From Brachybacterium paraconglomeratum (lineage in GTDB: Bacteria; Actinomycetota; Actinomycetes; Actinomycetales; Dermabacteraceae), in NCBI RefSeq assembly GCF_003994255.1, contig NZ_ML133851.1:310001-374000 (forward strand): a stretch of DNA of 64,000 nt, read 5' to 3'. Below are positions 1 through 9,608 of the stretch, piece after piece; position 1 is the stretch's first letter, and the number at the start of each line of letters is the position of its first letter. The notes under the pieces were generated by a model. The model worked only from the letters and a program-made list of their open reading frames with translations. It was not told the origin of the DNA and searched no databases. Position numbers and translations under genes: made by a program.

Positions 1-46
1 ATGCGCCCCTCCCCTTCGACGCCCGAGAGAAGAGAGCCAGCCCGTC

Positions 47-1075
47 ATGAAGATCGGAATCCTGACCTCCGGCGGTGACTGCCCCGGCCTGAACGCGGTG
101 ATCCGCGGAGCGGTGATCAAGGGCGATCGCCTCTTCGAGGACGAGTTCATCGGCTATCGCGACGGCTGGCGCGGCGTGATCGAGGGGGACTGGATGACCC
201 TCCCCCGCCGTCGCGTGCGCGGCATCGGCCGGATCGGCGGCACGATCCTGGGCACCTCCCGCGCGAATCCCTTCCACGACGGGGCCGACGGCGCCGAGAT
301 CGTCCGGCGCCACATGGACGAGCAGGAGGTCGACGCGATCATCGCGATCGGCGGCGACGGCACGCTGTTCACCGCGAACCGGCTGTCCGAGGCGGGGATC
401 CCGGTGGTCGGCGTGCCCAAGACGGTCGACAACGACCTCGACGCGACCGACTACACCTTCGGCTTCCACACAGCGGTCGAGATCGCGACCGAGTCGCTGG
501 ACCGCCTGCGGATGACCGGCGACTCCCACCACCGCTGCATGGTGGCGGAGGTGATGGGCCGCTCGGTGGGGTGGATCGCGCTGCACTCGGGGATGGCCGC
601 CGGCGCGCACGTGATCTGCCTGCCCGAGTTCCCGCTGAGCATCGAGGAGATCTGCGGCTACGTGAAGGCGGCCCACGACCGCGGTCGCGCCCCGCTGGTG
701 GTGGTCGCCGAGGGGTTCGTGCCCTCCGACGCGCCCGAGGGGTTCATGGACTACGACCTCGACGAGTTCGGACGGCCGCGCTTCGGCGGGGTCGCCGCGG
801 CGCTCGCGCCGCTGATCGAGGAGCGCCTGGGCATCGAGTCGCGGGCGACGGTGCTGGGGCACATCCAGCGCGGCGGCGAGCCGACCGGCTACGACCGGGT
901 GCTCGCCACCCGCCTGGGCACCGCGGCGGTCGACCTGGTGCACGGCGGCGGCTTCGGACGGATGGTCGCGCTGCGCGGCACCGACATCGTGGACGTGCCG
1001 CTGACCGAGGCGATCGACAGCCTGAAGACGGTGCCGGCGTCGCGCTGGCACGAGGCCGAGGTGCTCTTTGGCTGA
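47..1075 (+). CDS. pfkA: 6-phosphofructokinase, actinobacterial group III type
   Basis: Cytosolic glycolytic kinase converting fructose 6-phosphate to fructose 1,6-bisphosphate (342 aa, normal length). The N-terminal nucleotide-binding segment ILTSGGDCPGLNAVIRG, the GGDGT loop (residues 102-106), PKTVDND (124-130) and MGRSVGW are family hallmarks. Family knowledge: glycine at position 105 of the GGDGT loop goes with ATP use, where pyrophosphate-dependent enzymes carry Asp; lysine in PKTVDND is shared by the mixed-substrate group III enzymes. ATP is therefore the inferred phosphoryl donor, not proven. The start ATG follows a weak purine-rich stretch. The gene converges on the acyl-CoA dehydrogenase-like gene. 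Confidence 0.93.
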   Translation: MKIGILTSGGDCPGLNAVIRGAVIKGDRLFEDEFIGYRDGWRGVIEGDWMTLPRRRVRGIGRIGGTILGTSRANPFHDGADGAEIVRRHMDEQEVDAIIAIGGDGTLFTANRLSEAGIPVVGVPKTVDNDLDATDYTFGFHTAVEIATESLDRLRMTGDSHHRCMVAEVMGRSVGWIALHSGMAAGAHVICLPEFPLSIEEICGYVKAAHDRGRAPLVVVAEGFVPSDAPEGFMDYDLDEFGRPRFGGVAAALAPLIEERLGIESRATVLGHIQRGGEPTGYDRVLATRLGTAAVDLVHGGGFGRMVALRGTDIVDVPLTEAIDSLKTVPASRWHEAEVLFG

Positions 1076-1215
1076 GCCGCCGCCCGTCACGGACGGTCGG
1101 GCGCGGGGCAGAGTCGAGCGGCCGCCGACCGGGGACGGCAGGCCACCAGTCGGCGACCGATGGCTGTACGCGGCCGGCACCGTCCTCGAGTCGCCGTTCC
1201 AGCGGGCCTTGACAG

Positions 1216-2406
1216 TCAGCGCGGGGAGCCGATCTCCCCCAGCAGCGCCTTGGCGTAGGAGGCGTGGACGGATTCCTCGTCGGAGGGATGGTAGAGCCCG
1301 GCGCGCACGTCGCGGGAGAGGCGCTCGAGCTCGCTGCGGCGGAAGTACTGGGCGCCGCCGCTGGCGCGCAGCACCTGGTCGACCGCGGCGATCGCAGCCT
1401 CGGTGGCGCGGGATTTCACCCCGGAGAAGTGCAGGAACCAGCGCGGCCCGTGGTCGCTCGTGCCCGTGCCGCTCTCCCCGGTCCCGAGCGCGTCGAGGTC
1501 GGCGAGGACCTTCTCGGCCTGCAGCACCGCGCCGTCGAGTCGGATCGCGGCGTCGGCGAGGCGCCAGCGGATGTCGGGGTCGTCGGCGTGGACGATGCCC
1601 TTGGTGGCGTTGCGGCGGGTGGTCGCGATCGCGCCGCCTACCTCCACGGCGCGCTGCGCGACCCCGGTGTACACCGAGGCGATCAGCAGCTCGAAGGCGC
1701 CGAAGATCCCCATCACGAAGGGGTCGTTGTTCGGGCCGACGGGGGTGGCGGTCAGCACCCGCTCCGCCGTGACGGCCGCGCCGTCCAGACGCGTCGTGCG
1801 GGACTGGGAGGGGCGCATGCCGTGGGTGTCCCAGTCGTCGAGGGTCTCGACGTGCTCGTCGCGCTCGATCACCCCGAACACGAGCCGGGGATCGCCCTCG
1901 CGTGCGGCGGCGACCCGGCCGTGCACGACCAGGCGGTCCCAGACGGGGGCGAGGGAGGTGAAGATCTTGGTGCCGGTGAGGTGGAAGCCGTCGCCGTCGG
2001 GGACGGCGCGGGTGGCGGAGTCGAAGAGCATCGCGTCGTTGCCCGCCTCGGAGATCCCGAAGGCGAACAGCTTCTCCGCGGCGGCGTCCTCGAGGATGCT
2101 GCGCACGGACTCCGCGCCGAGGCGGTGGGCGTGCAGCGCGGCGCTGGTGACGACGAGGTGCATGTTCATCGACAGGGCGGTGGCGGGGGCGGCGCCGGCC
2201 AGGCGGCGCTGGACGCGCGCGGCCTCCAGCAGGCTGCCCCCGAGTCCGCCGAGCTCGCGGGGGACCAGCAGGCGCAGGTATCCGCGCTCGCGCAGGTCGG
2301 CGAGGTCCTGCTCGGGGAAGGTGTTCTCCCGGTCGTGGACCACCGCGCGCTCGCGGAAGGTCTCGAGCAGGGACTCGGGCAGCAGCTCTTCGGCGATGAC
2401 GCTCAT
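1216..2406 (-). CDS. acyl-CoA dehydrogenase family protein
   Basis: 396-aa flavoprotein of the acyl-CoA dehydrogenase fold. It shows the N-terminal helical domain with VPRELGGLGG, the FAD-binding middle domain (FGISEAGND, LTGTKIFTS) and a C-terminal helical domain ending in RDVRAGLYHPSDEE. The C-terminal part looks more like the Acyl-CoA_dh_2 (hydroxylase or desulfurisation-like) branch than classical beta-oxidation enzymes, and I do not see the usual catalytic-glutamate context. Substrate is therefore unknown; an FMN or FAD-dependent monooxygenase-like role is possible. It lies 9 nt downstream of the EEP-family gene on the same strand, so the two may be co-transcribed. Confidence 0.8.
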   Translation of the reverse strand: MSVIAEELLPESLLETFRERAVVHDRENTFPEQDLADLRERGYLRLLVPRELGGLGGSLLEAARVQRRLAGAAPATALSMNMHLVVTSAALHAHRLGAESVRSILEDAAAEKLFAFGISEAGNDAMLFDSATRAVPDGDGFHLTGTKIFTSLAPVWDRLVVHGRVAAAREGDPRLVFGVIERDEHVETLDDWDTHGMRPSQSRTTRLDGAAVTAERVLTATPVGPNNDPFVMGIFGAFELLIASVYTGVAQRAVEVGGAIATTRRNATKGIVHADDPDIRWRLADAAIRLDGAVLQAEKVLADLDALGTGESGTGTSDHGPRWFLHFSGVKSRATEAAIAAVDQVLRASGGAQYFRRSELERLSRDVRAGLYHPSDEESVHASYAKALLGEIGSPR

Positions 2407-2415
2407 GGGTCCACG

Positions 2416-3318
2416 CTAGTCCAGGTCCCACACGGTGCGGGGCTCCGGGCCGGGTCCGTGCTCGTGCAGGGTGGTCCGGGCGCGCAGCGTCGCCACGACG
2501 GGGCGGTGGTCGGAGTCGGTGAGCGGACCGGTGGCGAGGTCCAGCACGTCCACCGCGCCGCGCACCCACAGCGAGTCGATGCGGCGCACGGGGACGCGCG
2601 CCGGGTGGGTCGGGCGCGCCGGGGAGCCGGTCAGCGCGGAGAGCACGGGAAGTTCCCGCAGGCCGCGCCCGGGTCCGCGCAGCTCGTCGGCCGCCTCCCG
2701 CCAGCCGGCGGCGGCGAGCGGTGCGAGCTCGGGGCGGTGCGGGGCGGCGTTGAGGTCCCCGAGCAGCACGGCCGGTCCCGTGATCCCCTCGGCCCAGCGG
2801 AGGATGCCGAGCACCTCCGCGGTGCGGTGCCGGGGCAGGTCGTTGTCCAGATGGGTGACCAGCAGGTCAAGCGCGTCGCCGCCGCCGCGGGTCACCTGCG
2901 CGTGCAGCACCCCGCGGGGCTCGTGCCGCGCAGGGGCGCCCGGGTGCCCGCAGAGGGCGTGCATCTCGGGGTCCGTGAGCGCATGCGGGGTGAGCAGCGC
3001 GACCCCGTAGCGGCGGCGCGGGCCGTCGGGCTGGAGGGGCGGCAGGTCGAGCGCCGCCCCGAAGGCGACCTCCCAGCCCAGCAGCTCCGCGAGCCGGGAG
3101 GCCTGGTCCTCGTGCCCGGAGCGGGGTCCGTAGGCGACGTCCACCTCCTGCAGGCCGACAGCGTCGGCCCGCAGCGCGGCGATCGCCCGGGCGGTGCGGG
3201 CGAGGTCCACCCGTCCGTCGCGGCCCAGGCCGTGACGGATGTTGAAGGTCGCGATGCGCCAGGGCGCGGGCCGCCGCGGACCGTCCCCGCCGCCGCGCCG
3301 CACGGACGGCGTGCTCAC
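2416..3318 (-). CDS. endonuclease/exonuclease/phosphatase family protein
   Basis: 300-aa metal-dependent phosphohydrolase of the EEP superfamily. Visible signatures are ATFNIRHG near the N-terminus (metal-binding Asn), GLQEVD (catalytic Glu), LLGDLNAAPH (Asp/Asn pair) and the C-terminal DSDHRPVVATL (Asp-His). No signal peptide or membrane segment is visible, so it is probably cytosolic. EEP members act on DNA, phosphoinositides or sphingolipids and the sequence does not decide the substrate. It sits between dnaE and the acyl-CoA dehydrogenase-like gene, all on the minus strand. Confidence 0.85.
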   Translation of the reverse strand: MSTPSVRRGGGDGPRRPAPWRIATFNIRHGLGRDGRVDLARTARAIAALRADAVGLQEVDVAYGPRSGHEDQASRLAELLGWEVAFGAALDLPPLQPDGPRRRYGVALLTPHALTDPEMHALCGHPGAPARHEPRGVLHAQVTRGGGDALDLLVTHLDNDLPRHRTAEVLGILRWAEGITGPAVLLGDLNAAPHRPELAPLAAAGWREAADELRGPGRGLRELPVLSALTGSPARPTHPARVPVRRIDSLWVRGAVDVLDLATGPLTDSDHRPVVATLRARTTLHEHGPGPEPRTVWDLD

Positions 3319-3342
3319 GCCGTCACCCTCGCGCTGCCGTGC

Positions 3343-6300
3343 TCAGGAGAGGCAGCCCGGGCCCAGCAGGGCCTTCAGCGAGGCGTACAGCGCGGCCGAC
3401 GGCGTGACCGCGAGGCGCTTGTCCAGCTGCATCAGCGTCGTGCGTCCGGGCTCCTGGAGCTTGACCCTCACCTCGGAGGAGCCGGGGTTGTCCTCGAGCA
3501 CGCCGCGGAGGTCGCCGACCACCTTCTCGGTGGCGCGCATGGCGGGCAGGGCGATGGTGACGGGGCCGTCGATCCCTCCCCCGGTCTCCGGGATCGTCAT
3601 CTCCATGACCCGCAGCTCGGGCATGCCCTTGGAGGTGTCGACCCGGCCCTTCATCGAGACGACGAGGTCCTCGGCGAGCTCGGAGGCGACGGTCATGTAG
3701 GTCGAGGGGAACATCAGGCAGTCGATCGAGCCCTCGAGGTCCTCGACCGTGGCGATCGCCCACATGTCGCCCTTCTTGGTGGTCTTGCGCTGCAGGGTGG
3801 TGATCAGCCCCGCGATCGTGACCATCTCGCCGTCCTTGACGGCGCCGTCGTCGGCCAGCGAGCTGATGGAGGTGGAGGAGTTCTGGGCGATGACGTGCTC
3901 GAGCCCGTACAGGGGGTGGTCCGAGACGTACAGGCCCAGCATGTTGCGCTCGAAGGCGAGCAGCTCCTTGCGGTCCCACTCGGGCAGGTCCGGGATGGTC
4001 AGCGTCGCCGCGGAGCCGGAGGCCATCGCGTCCTCGCCCTCGCCGCCGCCCGCGCCGCCGAAGACGTCGGCGAAGAGGTCGTACTGACCCTGGGCCTCCT
4101 TGCGCTTGACGTCGACGACCGAGTCGACGGCGTCCTCGTGGATCAGCACGAGGGAGCGGCGGTTGTGGCCGAGGGAGTCGAAGGCGCCGCCCTTGATCAG
4201 CGACTCGATGGTGCGCTTGTTGCACACCGACAGCGGGACCTTGTCCAGGAAGTCGGTGAAGGAGGTGAAGGCGCCCTTCTCCTCGCGGGTGCGGATGATC
4301 TCCTCGACCACGTTCGCGCCGACGTTGCGGATCGCGGAGAGGCCGAAGCGGATGTCGTCGCCGACGGCGGAGAAGTACAGGTCGGACTCGTTGACGTCCG
4401 GGGGCAGCACGGTGATGCCGCGGTGGCGGCAGTCGCCGAGGTAGAGGCCGAGCCGGTCGCGGTTCTCCTGGGTGGAGGTCAGCAGCGCGGCCATGTACTC
4501 GGTGGGGTGGTTCGCCTTGAGATACGCGGTCCAGTAGGAGACCACGCCGTAGGCGGCGGAGTGGGACTTGTTGAAGGCGTAGTCCGCGAAGGGCAGCAGC
4601 GTCTCCCACAGCGCCTGCACGGCGGCGTCGGAGTAGCCGTTGTCCTTCATGCCCGCCTCGAAGGAGACGTACTGCTTGTCCAGCTCCGCCTTCTTCTTCT
4701 TGCCCATGGCGCGGCGGAGGATGTCCGCCTCGCCGAGCGAGTAGCCGGCGACCTTCTGCGCCGTCTGCATGACCTGCTCCTGGTAGACGAGCACGCCGTA
4801 GGTCTCGTCGAGGATCTCCGAGAGCGGCTCCTCGAGCTCCGGGTGGATCGGCGTGATCTCCTGCAGGCCGTTCTTGCGCAGCGCGTAGTTGGTGTGCGAG
4901 CCCATGCCCATCGGACCCGGACGGTAGAGCGCCGAGACGGCGGTGATGTCCCCGAACTGGTCGGGCTTCATCTGCCGCAGCAGGGTGCGCATGCCCGAGC
5001 CATCGAGCTGGAACACACCCAGGGTGTCGCCGCGCTGGAGCAGCTCGTAGGTCGCCGGGTCGTCGAAGGGCAGGGTCTCCAGGTCCGGCGGGGTCTTCCC
5101 GTTGCGGGACATGTTCTCCACCGCGTCGGAGAGGACGGTGAGGTTCCGCAGCCCCAGGAAGTCCATCTTCAGCAGGCCGAGCGTCTCGCAGGTCGGGTAC
5201 TCGAACTGGGTGATGATCTGACCGTCGGAGGGGCGGCGCATCATCGGGATGATGTCGGTGAGGGTGTGCTTGGACATGATGACCGCGCAGGCGTGCACGC
5301 CCCAGCCGCGGGTCAGGCCCTCCACGCCCTTGGCGATCTCGACGACCTTCTGGACGTCGGGGTCCTCGTCGTGCATGCGGCGGAACTCGGTCGCCTCCGC
5401 GTAGCGCTTGTTCTCGGGGTCGAAGATCCCGTTGATCGGGATGTCCTTGCCCATCACCGCCGGCGGCAGCGCCTTGGTGATCTTGTCCCCCATCGCGAAG
5501 GGGTAGTCCAGGACGCGGGCGGCGTCCTTGATGGAGTTCTTCGTCTTCATGACGCCGTAGGTGACGACCTGGGAGACCTTGTCGTCGCCGTACTTGCGCT
5601 CGACGTACTCGATGACCTCGCCGCGGCGGCGATCATCGAAGTCGACGTCGAAGTCGGGCATGGAGACGCGGTCCGGGTTCAGGAACCGCTCGAAGAGCAG
5701 GCCGTGCTCGATCGGGTCCAGGTCGGTGATGCGCATGGCGTAGGCGACCATCGAGCCTGCGCCGGAGCCACGGCCGGGGCCGACGCGGATCCCCTGCTCC
5801 TTGGCCCACTTGATGTAGTCGGAGACGACCAGGAAGTAGCCGGGGAAGCCCATCTGGAGGATGATCCCGACCTCGTAGTCGGCGCGCTTCTGGACCTCGT
5901 CGGGGATGCCAGCGGGGTAGCGGTACTCGAGCCCGTCCTGGACCTGCTTGACGAACCACGACTCCTCGTCCTCCCCGCCGGGGGTGGGGAAGTGCGGCAT
6001 GTAGTTCGCGCCCTCGGAGGTGGTGGTGAAGGAGACGTCGCACATCTCGGCGATGCGCAGCGTGTTGTCGCAGGCCTCGGGGAACTCACGGAACAGCTCC
6101 CGCATCTGCTGGGCGGACTTCAGGAAGTAGCCGGAGCCGCCGAACTTGAAGCGGTCGGGGTCGTTCAGGCGCGAGCCGGAGTTGATGCACAGCAGCACGT
6201 CCTGGATGGTGGCGTCCTGCTCGGTGACGTAGTGGAGGTCGTTGGTCGCCACCAGCGGGGCGTTCACCGCCTTGGCGACCTCGAGCAGGTCCTTGGTCAC

Positions 6301-6927
6301 GCGCTTCTCGATGTCGAGGCCGTGGTCCATCAGCTCGATGAAGTAGCTGTCCCTGCCGAACATGTCCTGGAACTCGCCGGCGGCCTTCACGGCCTCGTCG
6401 AACTGTCCCAGCCGCAGCCGGGTCTGCACCTCGCCGGAGGGGCAGCCGGAGGTGGCGATCAGGCCCGGCGCGTACTTCGAGAGGATCTCTCGGTCCATCC
6501 GCGGCCACTTGCCCATCTGCCCGTCGAGGGACGCGGCCGAGCCGAGGCGGAAGAGGTTGTGCATGCCCTCGGTCGACTTGGACAGCAGGGTCATGTGGGT
6601 GTAGGCGCCGCGGGCGGAGACGTCGTCGCCCGCCGCCTGCTGCTCCTTGGTGCCCCACTGCACGCGGGTGCGGTCGTGGCGGCTGGTGCCCGGGGTCACG
6701 TACGCCTCGATGCCGATGATCGGCTTCACGCCGGCGTCGGTCGCGGTCTTGTAGAACTCGTAGGCGCCGAAGAGATAGCCGTGGTCGGTGATCGCCACCG
6801 CCTGCTGGCCCTGGTTCACCGTCTCGGCGACCAGCTTGTCGATCTTCGCGGCGCCGTCCAGCAGCGAGTAGTCGGTGTGGACGTGGAGATGGACGAAGTC
6901 ATCGGAACCCGCAGAAGCCATGCCCAT
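3343..6927 (-). CDS. dnaE: DNA polymerase III alpha subunit with PHP proofreading domain
   Basis: Replicative polymerase of the DnaE1 class (1194 aa). The N-terminal PHP domain keeps a full set of likely metal ligands (HVHTDYSLLDG, ITDHG, IGIEAY, HMTLL, ATSGCPSG, ATNDLH), which in actinobacteria is associated with intrinsic 3'-5' proofreading. Polymerase catalytic aspartates are visible as PDFDVDF (D427, D429) and KMDFLGL (D589). An OB-fold (VTIAGLITTLQRK, about residue 1030 onward) precedes the C-terminus. The start chosen is the first of two near ATGs (6927 and 6921). No intein interrupts it. No dnaQ-type exonuclease is present in the window. Confidence 0.96.
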   Translation of the reverse strand: MGMASAGSDDFVHLHVHTDYSLLDGAAKIDKLVAETVNQGQQAVAITDHGYLFGAYEFYKTATDAGVKPIIGIEAYVTPGTSRHDRTRVQWGTKEQQAAGDDVSARGAYTHMTLLSKSTEGMHNLFRLGSAASLDGQMGKWPRMDREILSKYAPGLIATSGCPSGEVQTRLRLGQFDEAVKAAGEFQDMFGRDSYFIELMDHGLDIEKRVTKDLLEVAKAVNAPLVATNDLHYVTEQDATIQDVLLCINSGSRLNDPDRFKFGGSGYFLKSAQQMRELFREFPEACDNTLRIAEMCDVSFTTTSEGANYMPHFPTPGGEDEESWFVKQVQDGLEYRYPAGIPDEVQKRADYEVGIILQMGFPGYFLVVSDYIKWAKEQGIRVGPGRGSGAGSMVAYAMRITDLDPIEHGLLFERFLNPDRVSMPDFDVDFDDRRRGEVIEYVERKYGDDKVSQVVTYGVMKTKNSIKDAARVLDYPFAMGDKITKALPPAVMGKDIPINGIFDPENKRYAEATEFRRMHDEDPDVQKVVEIAKGVEGLTRGWGVHACAVIMSKHTLTDIIPMMRRPSDGQIITQFEYPTCETLGLLKMDFLGLRNLTVLSDAVENMSRNGKTPPDLETLPFDDPATYELLQRGDTLGVFQLDGSGMRTLLRQMKPDQFGDITAVSALYRPGPMGMGSHTNYALRKNGLQEITPIHPELEEPLSEILDETYGVLVYQEQVMQTAQKVAGYSLGEADILRRAMGKKKKAELDKQYVSFEAGMKDNGYSDAAVQALWETLLPFADYAFNKSHSAAYGVVSYWTAYLKANHPTEYMAALLTSTQENRDRLGLYLGDCRHRGITVLPPDVNESDLYFSAVGDDIRFGLSAIRNVGANVVEEIIRTREEKGAFTSFTDFLDKVPLSVCNKRTIESLIKGGAFDSLGHNRRSLVLIHEDAVDSVVDVKRKEAQGQYDLFADVFGGAGGGEGEDAMASGSAATLTIPDLPEWDRKELLAFERNMLGLYVSDHPLYGLEHVIAQNSSTSISSLADDGAVKDGEMVTIAGLITTLQRKTTKKGDMWAIATVEDLEGSIDCLMFPSTYMTVASELAEDLVVSMKGRVDTSKGMPELRVMEMTIPETGGGIDGPVTIALPAMRATEKVVGDLRGVLEDNPGSSEVRVKLQEPGRTTLMQLDKRLAVTPSAALYASLKALLGPGCLS

Positions 6928-7189
6928 CAGGGTAGCCGCGGGGGCCGACGGGCGAGCGCTCAGGCGGGGGTCGGAGAGGTCACCCCGGCGCGTCCGGCGT
7001 GTCGGGAATCCGCCGTCGCGCCGGGGCGTTGACGGGCGCTGCTCAGCCGGATCCTCGGCGCGGGTCCGCGACCTCGGCGTGGGTGCGCAGGATGGACGTC
7101 GCAGTTCACGCTGCCCGTGAGGAGGGCGCCCCGTTCATTCGTCAAGGGGTCAGGGCACGGGCGGGGACGCTTCCGCGCGCCCGGCGTGC

Positions 7190-7924
7190 TCAGCCGCGGC
7201 CGTCGTCCTCCGCCGCCTGCTCGCGCTGCATGTCCGCCATGAGCGTGTTCATGTAGTCGTGGACGTCCTCGAAGCTGAGGCATCGCTCGTCGCGGCGCGG
7301 CGGGATCCCGCCCACGAAGGCGCCGCCGTGCCAGGCCAGGGAGTCGTCCGGCAGGGTCGGGTCGTCGTCGCGCCACAGGTCGATCGGGATCGCATGGGCG
7401 GCGAGGTCGCGGGCGATCTCGTCGGCGCGGGCCGGGTCCCCGCTGCGCTGCAGCACCGAGACGAGCAGGGACTGCGCGGCCCAGGCGAGGGCGTCGTCGT
7501 CGCTGCGCTCCCCCGGCTCGACGGACTCCTGGACGAGGGCGACGTAGCTCGCGGCGAGCTCGTCGGCCCCGTCCTCGTAGTGGTCCTTCGCCACGCGCAG
7601 GGCGACCTTCGGCACCAGGTCCCGCGCCTCCCACAGCACCGCGGCGCCGACGAGCGCCATGCCCACGCCGGTCGGGAAGTCGGGGTCCAGGGCGAGCTCG
7701 GAGCTCGGGGGCCGTCCGGCGCGGCGGTCGTCGTCGGCGGCGAGGAACTCCTCGACGGAGCATGCGAGCGCGGCACGCACCCGCTCGTCGTCGCGCAGCG
7801 CGAGCTCGGCACCCTCGGGGTCGAGGGCCAGACGACGTGCTACGCGGGCGGCGGGGAAGTCGGGGCGGGACAGGGCGGCGTCCCGGGTGGGGGTCAGCGC
7901 GCCGGAGGTCTGCTCGTCGGTCAT
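7190..7924 (-). CDS. hypothetical protein, acidic and soluble
   Basis: 244-aa protein of unknown function. I do not recognise the family. It is rich in Asp, Glu and Ala, has no signal peptide or convincing membrane segment, and is predicted mostly helical with a central stretch MALVGAAVLWEARDLVPK. The start ATG at 7924 is chosen because upstream codons in this frame run antisense-like through rluD. It lies between rluD and dnaE on the same strand, 95 nt downstream of rluD, a position where close relatives may carry the same gene. Codon use resembles its neighbours, so there is no sign of recent transfer. Confidence 0.7.
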   Translation of the reverse strand: MTDEQTSGALTPTRDAALSRPDFPAARVARRLALDPEGAELALRDDERVRAALACSVEEFLAADDDRRAGRPPSSELALDPDFPTGVGMALVGAAVLWEARDLVPKVALRVAKDHYEDGADELAASYVALVQESVEPGERSDDDALAWAAQSLLVSVLQRSGDPARADEIARDLAAHAIPIDLWRDDDPTLPDDSLAWHGGAFVGGIPPRRDERCLSFEDVHDYMNTLMADMQREQAAEDDGRG

Positions 7925-8019
7925 GGCTCGACGGTATCGCCTGGACGGTCGATGCCGGTGACGACGACACCCGGACCGCACGGGCGGACGCGGGAGCTGT
8001 GCGCCACGTCCCGCCCTGC

Positions 8020-8946
8020 TCAGCGCTCCCTGAGCCTCTCGAGCGCCTGCTGGAGGTCGGCCGGGTAGGTGGAGGCGTAGGTGACCTCGCGTCCGCTGAC
8101 CGGATGGGTGAAGGTGAGCTCCATCGCGTGCAGCCACTGGCGCACCAGGCCGACCTTCGCGGCGAGGGTCGGGTCCGAGCCGTAGAGCGGGTCGCCGACC
8201 AGGGGATGTCGCAGCGCGGCCATGTGCACGCGGATCTGGTGGGTGCGGCCGGTCTCCAGGCCCACACGCAGCAGGGTCGCGCCGCGCAGCTCCTCGAGCG
8301 TCTCGTAGTGGGTGACCGAGTGCTTGCCGTCCTCGCGCACCGCGAACTTGTAGTCGTGGCTCGGCGAGCGGCCGATGGGCGCGTCGATCGTGCCGGAGGG
8401 CTGGTCGGGCGCCCCCTGGCACACAGCGTGGTACACCTTCCCCACCTCGCGGGCGCGGAAGGCGTCCTTCAGAGTGGTGTAGGCGCGCTCGGTGCGGGCG
8501 ACGACCATGAGCCCGCTGGTCCCGACGTCCAGACGGGAGACGATCCCCTGCCGCTCGGGGTCGCCGCTGGTGCGGATCGAGACGCCGGCGGCGGCGAGAT
8601 GGCCCAGCACCGTCGGCCCGGACCAGCCGGCGCTCGGATGCGCCGCGACGCCCACGGGCTTGTCGATCACGACGATGTCGTCGTCCTGGTGGATCAGGCT
8701 CATGCCCTCGGCGATCTGGGGCCGGACCTCGACGGCCGGCTTCTCGTCCGGCAGCTCGACGTCCACCATCGCTCCGGGCTCGAGACGGGTGGAGCGGGCG
8801 GGGACCTGGCCGTCGACCAGGACGTGCCCGGCCATGACGAGGTCGGCGGCGCGGGTGCGGGACAGGCCCAGCATGCGGGAGATGCCCACGTCCACACGCT
8901 CCCCGGCGAGGCCGTCGGGGACCATCAGGGTGCGGGAGGCGCTCAC
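8020..8946 (-). CDS. rluD: RluA-family 23S rRNA pseudouridine synthase
   Basis: 308-aa RNA-modifying enzyme. An N-terminal S4 RNA-binding domain ([21 protein letters not shown]) is followed by the RluA catalytic domain with the motif SRLDVGTSG, in which D140 is the expected nucleophile, and by [10 protein letters not shown]. Most RluD proteins read HRLD at this motif; here the first residue is Ser. The gene overlaps the lspA stop by 4 nt, the usual lspA-rluD pairing in actinobacteria. The exact uridine targets cannot be read from the sequence. Confidence 0.92.
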   Translation of the reverse strand: MSASRTLMVPDGLAGERVDVGISRMLGLSRTRAADLVMAGHVLVDGQVPARSTRLEPGAMVDVELPDEKPAVEVRPQIAEGMSLIHQDDDIVVIDKPVGVAAHPSAGWSGPTVLGHLAAAGVSIRTSGDPERQGIVSRLDVGTSGLMVVARTERAYTTLKDAFRAREVGKVYHAVCQGAPDQPSGTIDAPIGRSPSHDYKFAVREDGKHSVTHYETLEELRGATLLRVGLETGRTHQIRVHMAALRHPLVGDPLYGSDPTLAAKVGLVRQWLHAMELTFTHPVSGREVTYASTYPADLQQALERLRER

Positions 8947-9608
8947 TTCTCCGCCTCCGGGGATTCCTCCGCAGGGTCTCCCGTCGACGGCTCGGCGGCA
9001 CGGGCCTGCTCCTGCTCGGTGCGGGTCTGCGCCTGCTCGGCCTCGGCCTGCTCCTGCACGGCGCGGGCGGGATCGGCGTCGAGGCCGAACAGCCCGAGCG
9101 CGATCACCAGGATCGCCCCGCCCACCACAGCCATGTCAGCGACGTTGAAGACGGGCCAGTTCGGCAGCTCGAGGAAGTCGACGACCGCGCCGTGGAAGGG
9201 GCCGGGGGCCCGCAGCAGGCGGTCGTGGATGTTGCCGAGCGCGCCGCCCATGATCAGACCGAGGGCCAGCGCGTACCAGGGCGAGCGGACCGAGCGGACC
9301 GCGAAGACGATCACGCCGATCACGATCGCGATCTGCAGGCAGGTGACCACCGGGGTGATCTCCGCGCCCATCCCCCAGGCCGCGCCGGTGTTGTACAGCA
9401 GGGTCAGCTGCAGCACCTCACCCAGGAAGGGCTGGGGGTCGAGCTCGGGGAGGGTCGCCACCGCCCAGTTCTTCGTCACCTGGTCCGCGACCAGGAGCAC
9501 GGCCGCGAGGACGCCGACGACGGCGAGGACGGCGGGGCGGCTCAGACGGCGACGAGCGCCGGACCCCTGCGGGCCGGCGCTCGTCGACATGGGATCAGAC
9601 GTGCTCAC
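8943..9608 (-). CDS. lspA: lipoprotein signal peptidase (SPase II)
   Basis: Membrane aspartyl protease that removes signal peptides from prolipoproteins (about 221 aa). Four hydrophobic segments are visible, with catalytic-Asp motifs GNIHDRL and [11 protein letters not shown]. The C-terminus carries an extra Glu/Ala/Gln-rich tail of about 45 residues, charged and probably helical, that is not needed in the family. The GTG start at 9608 overlaps the divIVA stop (GTGA); an ATG six codons later (9590) is an alternative. Its substrates would include the TAXI lipoprotein encoded at 47746. Confidence 0.93.
   Translation of the reverse strand: MSTSDPMSTSAGPQGSGARRRLSRPAVLAVVGVLAAVLLVADQVTKNWAVATLPELDPQPFLGEVLQLTLLYNTGAAWGMGAEITPVVTCLQIAIVIGVIVFAVRSVRSPWYALALGLIMGGALGNIHDRLLRAPGPFHGAVVDFLELPNWPVFNVADMAVVGGAILVIALGLFGLDADPARAVQEQAEAEQAQTRTEQEQARAAEPSTGDPAEESPEAEK

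Noticed and set aside
1264-7032. A 1,900-codon open frame on the plus strand
   Set aside because: It runs antisense to the acyl-CoA dehydrogenase-like gene, the EEP gene and dnaE, which all have clear family motifs. Its translation is a Gly/Val/Ala/Asp-rich shadow typical of high-GC DNA.
6928-7189. A short leader-peptide frame upstream of dnaE
   Set aside because: It lacks a ribosome-binding site and residue bias, and no attenuator hairpin follows. Nothing else is recognised in this 262-bp gap.
7925-9001. An N-terminal extension giving the unknown gene at 7190 a 603-residue product
   Set aside because: The extra part is antisense-like Arg/Pro-rich sequence overlapping rluD; the ATG at 7924 gives a compositionally uniform protein.
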